Below are positions 6,121 to 7,019 of a stretch of 7,019 nucleotides of DNA, in pieces. The position numbers were made by a program, and so were the translations under genes. Source of the DNA: Pseudomonadota bacterium. Lineage in GTDB: Bacteria > Pseudomonadota > Alphaproteobacteria > Rhizobiales > Rhizobiaceae. The notes under the pieces are model-generated. The model saw only the letters and a program-made list of their open reading frames with translations, was not told where the DNA came from and did not search any database. The stretch spans positions 1-7,019 of the forward strand of contig JAEZXF010000176.1 of assembly GCA_023419995.1 (NCBI GenBank), read 5' to 3'. How positions within the stretch are numbered: position 1 is the first letter of the stretch; the number at the start of each line of letters is the position of its first letter.

Positions 6121-7019
6121 ATGAGCCTCACCAACCAGGACATCGCCGACCTCGTCGCCTTCCGCCGCGAGCTGCACCGCTTCCCCGAGATTTCCAACGA
6201 GGAGGAGGAGACGGCGAGGCGCGTCGCCGCCTTCCTCGCCGACACCGGCGCCGACGAGGTGCTGACCGGGCTGGGCGGCCACGGCATCGCCTTCGTCTAC
6301 GACAGCGGCAGGCCCGGCCGGACGGTGCTGTTCCGCGCCGAGCTCGACGCGCTGCCCATCGCCGAGATTTCCGACATCCCCCACCGCTCGACGGTCGAGG
6401 GCAAGGGCCACATGTGCGGCCATGACGGGCATATGGCGATCCTCGCCGCGCTCGGCCGCCAGTTCGGCCGGCAGCGCCCGGCGAGCGGGCGCGTCGTGCT
6501 GATGTTCCAGCCGGCCGAGGAGACCGGCAACGGCGCGGCCGGCGTCGTCGCCGACCCGCGCTACCAGGCGATCCGGCCGGACTTCGCCTTCTCGCTGCAC
6601 AACCTGCCGGGAACGCCGCTCGGCCATGTGCGGCTGAAGCAGGGCGTCGTCAACTGCGCCTCGCGCGGCATGCGCATCACGCTCGAGGGCAGGACCGCCC
6701 ATTCCTCGATGCCGGAAAGCGGCGTCTCGCCTATGCCGGCGGTGAGCCGGCTGATGCCCCGGCTGGCCGCGCTCGGCGGCGGCGCCTTCACCGGGGACGA
6801 TTTCGCCATGGCCACCGTCACCCATGTCCACATGGGCGAGGCGGTGTTCGGCGTCGCGCCCGGCCATGCCGAGATCCGGGCGACGCTGCGCACGCGGCTC
6901 GACGGGCGCATGGCCGACCTCGCCGCCGCCGCCGAGGCGCTGGTGCGCGAGGAGGCCGCGGCCGGCGGCCTCGCCCACGCCGTCGACTACCACGAGATCT
7001 TCGTCGCCAGCCTCAACGC
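6121..7019 (+). CDS. M20D-family amidohydrolase (hippurate/N-acyl-amino-acid hydrolase type), 5' part
   Basis: The frame is open from ATG 6121 through the right edge; 299 residues of an expected 380-400 are visible. It carries the M20D metal-site pattern: RRELHRFPEIS at 14-24, GGHGI, FRAELDALPI at 71-80, then CGHDGH at 99-104 with Cys99 and His101, QPAEE with Glu133 and Glu134, His160 in SLHNLPG, and His194 in TAHSSMPESG within the dimerisation (lid) domain. By family knowledge Cys99, His101, Glu134, His160 and a later His bind two metals, and Glu133 is the general base. The last ligand lies beyond the window. Such enzymes cleave the amide bond of N-acyl amino acids, hippurate or indole-acetyl amino acids in the cytoplasm; no signal peptide is seen. 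Substrate cannot be told from this part. It follows the FAD dehydrogenase by 37 bases without a terminator, so it is probably the fourth gene of the same transcript. More genes may follow. Confidence 0.93.
   Translation, partial: MSLTNQDIADLVAFRRELHRFPEISNEEEETARRVAAFLADTGADEVLTGLGGHGIAFVYDSGRPGRTVLFRAELDALPIAEISDIPHRSTVEGKGHMCGHDGHMAILAALGRQFGRQRPASGRVVLMFQPAEETGNGAAGVVADPRYQAIRPDFAFSLHNLPGTPLGHVRLKQGVVNCASRGMRITLEGRTAHSSMPESGVSPMPAVSRLMPRLAALGGGAFTGDDFAMATVTHVHMGEAVFGVAPGHAEIRATLRTRLDGRMADLAAAAEALVREEAAAGGLAHAVDYHEIFVASLN

Overview
The window is a dense, roughly 70% GC stretch whose gene content and codon use (third positions almost always G or C) suggest an alphaproteobacterium, most likely of the Hyphomicrobiales (Rhizobiales). 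That placement is inferred from overall protein style and the MotA/OmpA gene pair; no rRNA or other marker gene is present. I count seven protein genes, two of them cut by the window edges. There are no RNA genes, mobile elements, CRISPR arrays or long repeats, and no gene-free stretch exceeds 300 bases.

Left block (1-1406, + strand): the 3' end of a MotA/TolQ/ExbB-type proton-channel gene is followed after one base by a MotB/OmpA-type gene. The second protein has one N-terminal membrane anchor, a long coiled coil and a peptidoglycan-binding OmpA domain. Together they look like a stator-like unit that couples ion flow across the inner membrane to the cell wall. A small four-helix membrane protein gene of the DUF1304 type (1412-1765, - strand) converges on this pair with only five bases between stop codons.

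Divergent spacer (1766-1940): this 175-base gap carries a good sigma70-type promoter candidate for the rightward genes (TTGACA at 1858) and a weaker candidate for the leftward DUF1304 gene.

Right block (1941-7019, + strand): four genes run head to tail, probably as one operon. They encode an exported protein of unknown function (309 aa), an M32 metallocarboxypeptidase with every family motif intact, a KstD/fumarate-reductase-type FAD dehydrogenase of unknown substrate, and the first 299 residues of an M20D amidohydrolase of the hippurate/N-acyl-amino-acid type. The two hydrolases suggest catabolism of peptides and N-acylated (or indole-conjugate-like) amino acids. How the dehydrogenase and the exported protein fit in is not evident from sequence. 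I see nothing here that amounts to a clearly new defence or mobile system; the most open questions are the exported unknown and the substrate of the flavoprotein.
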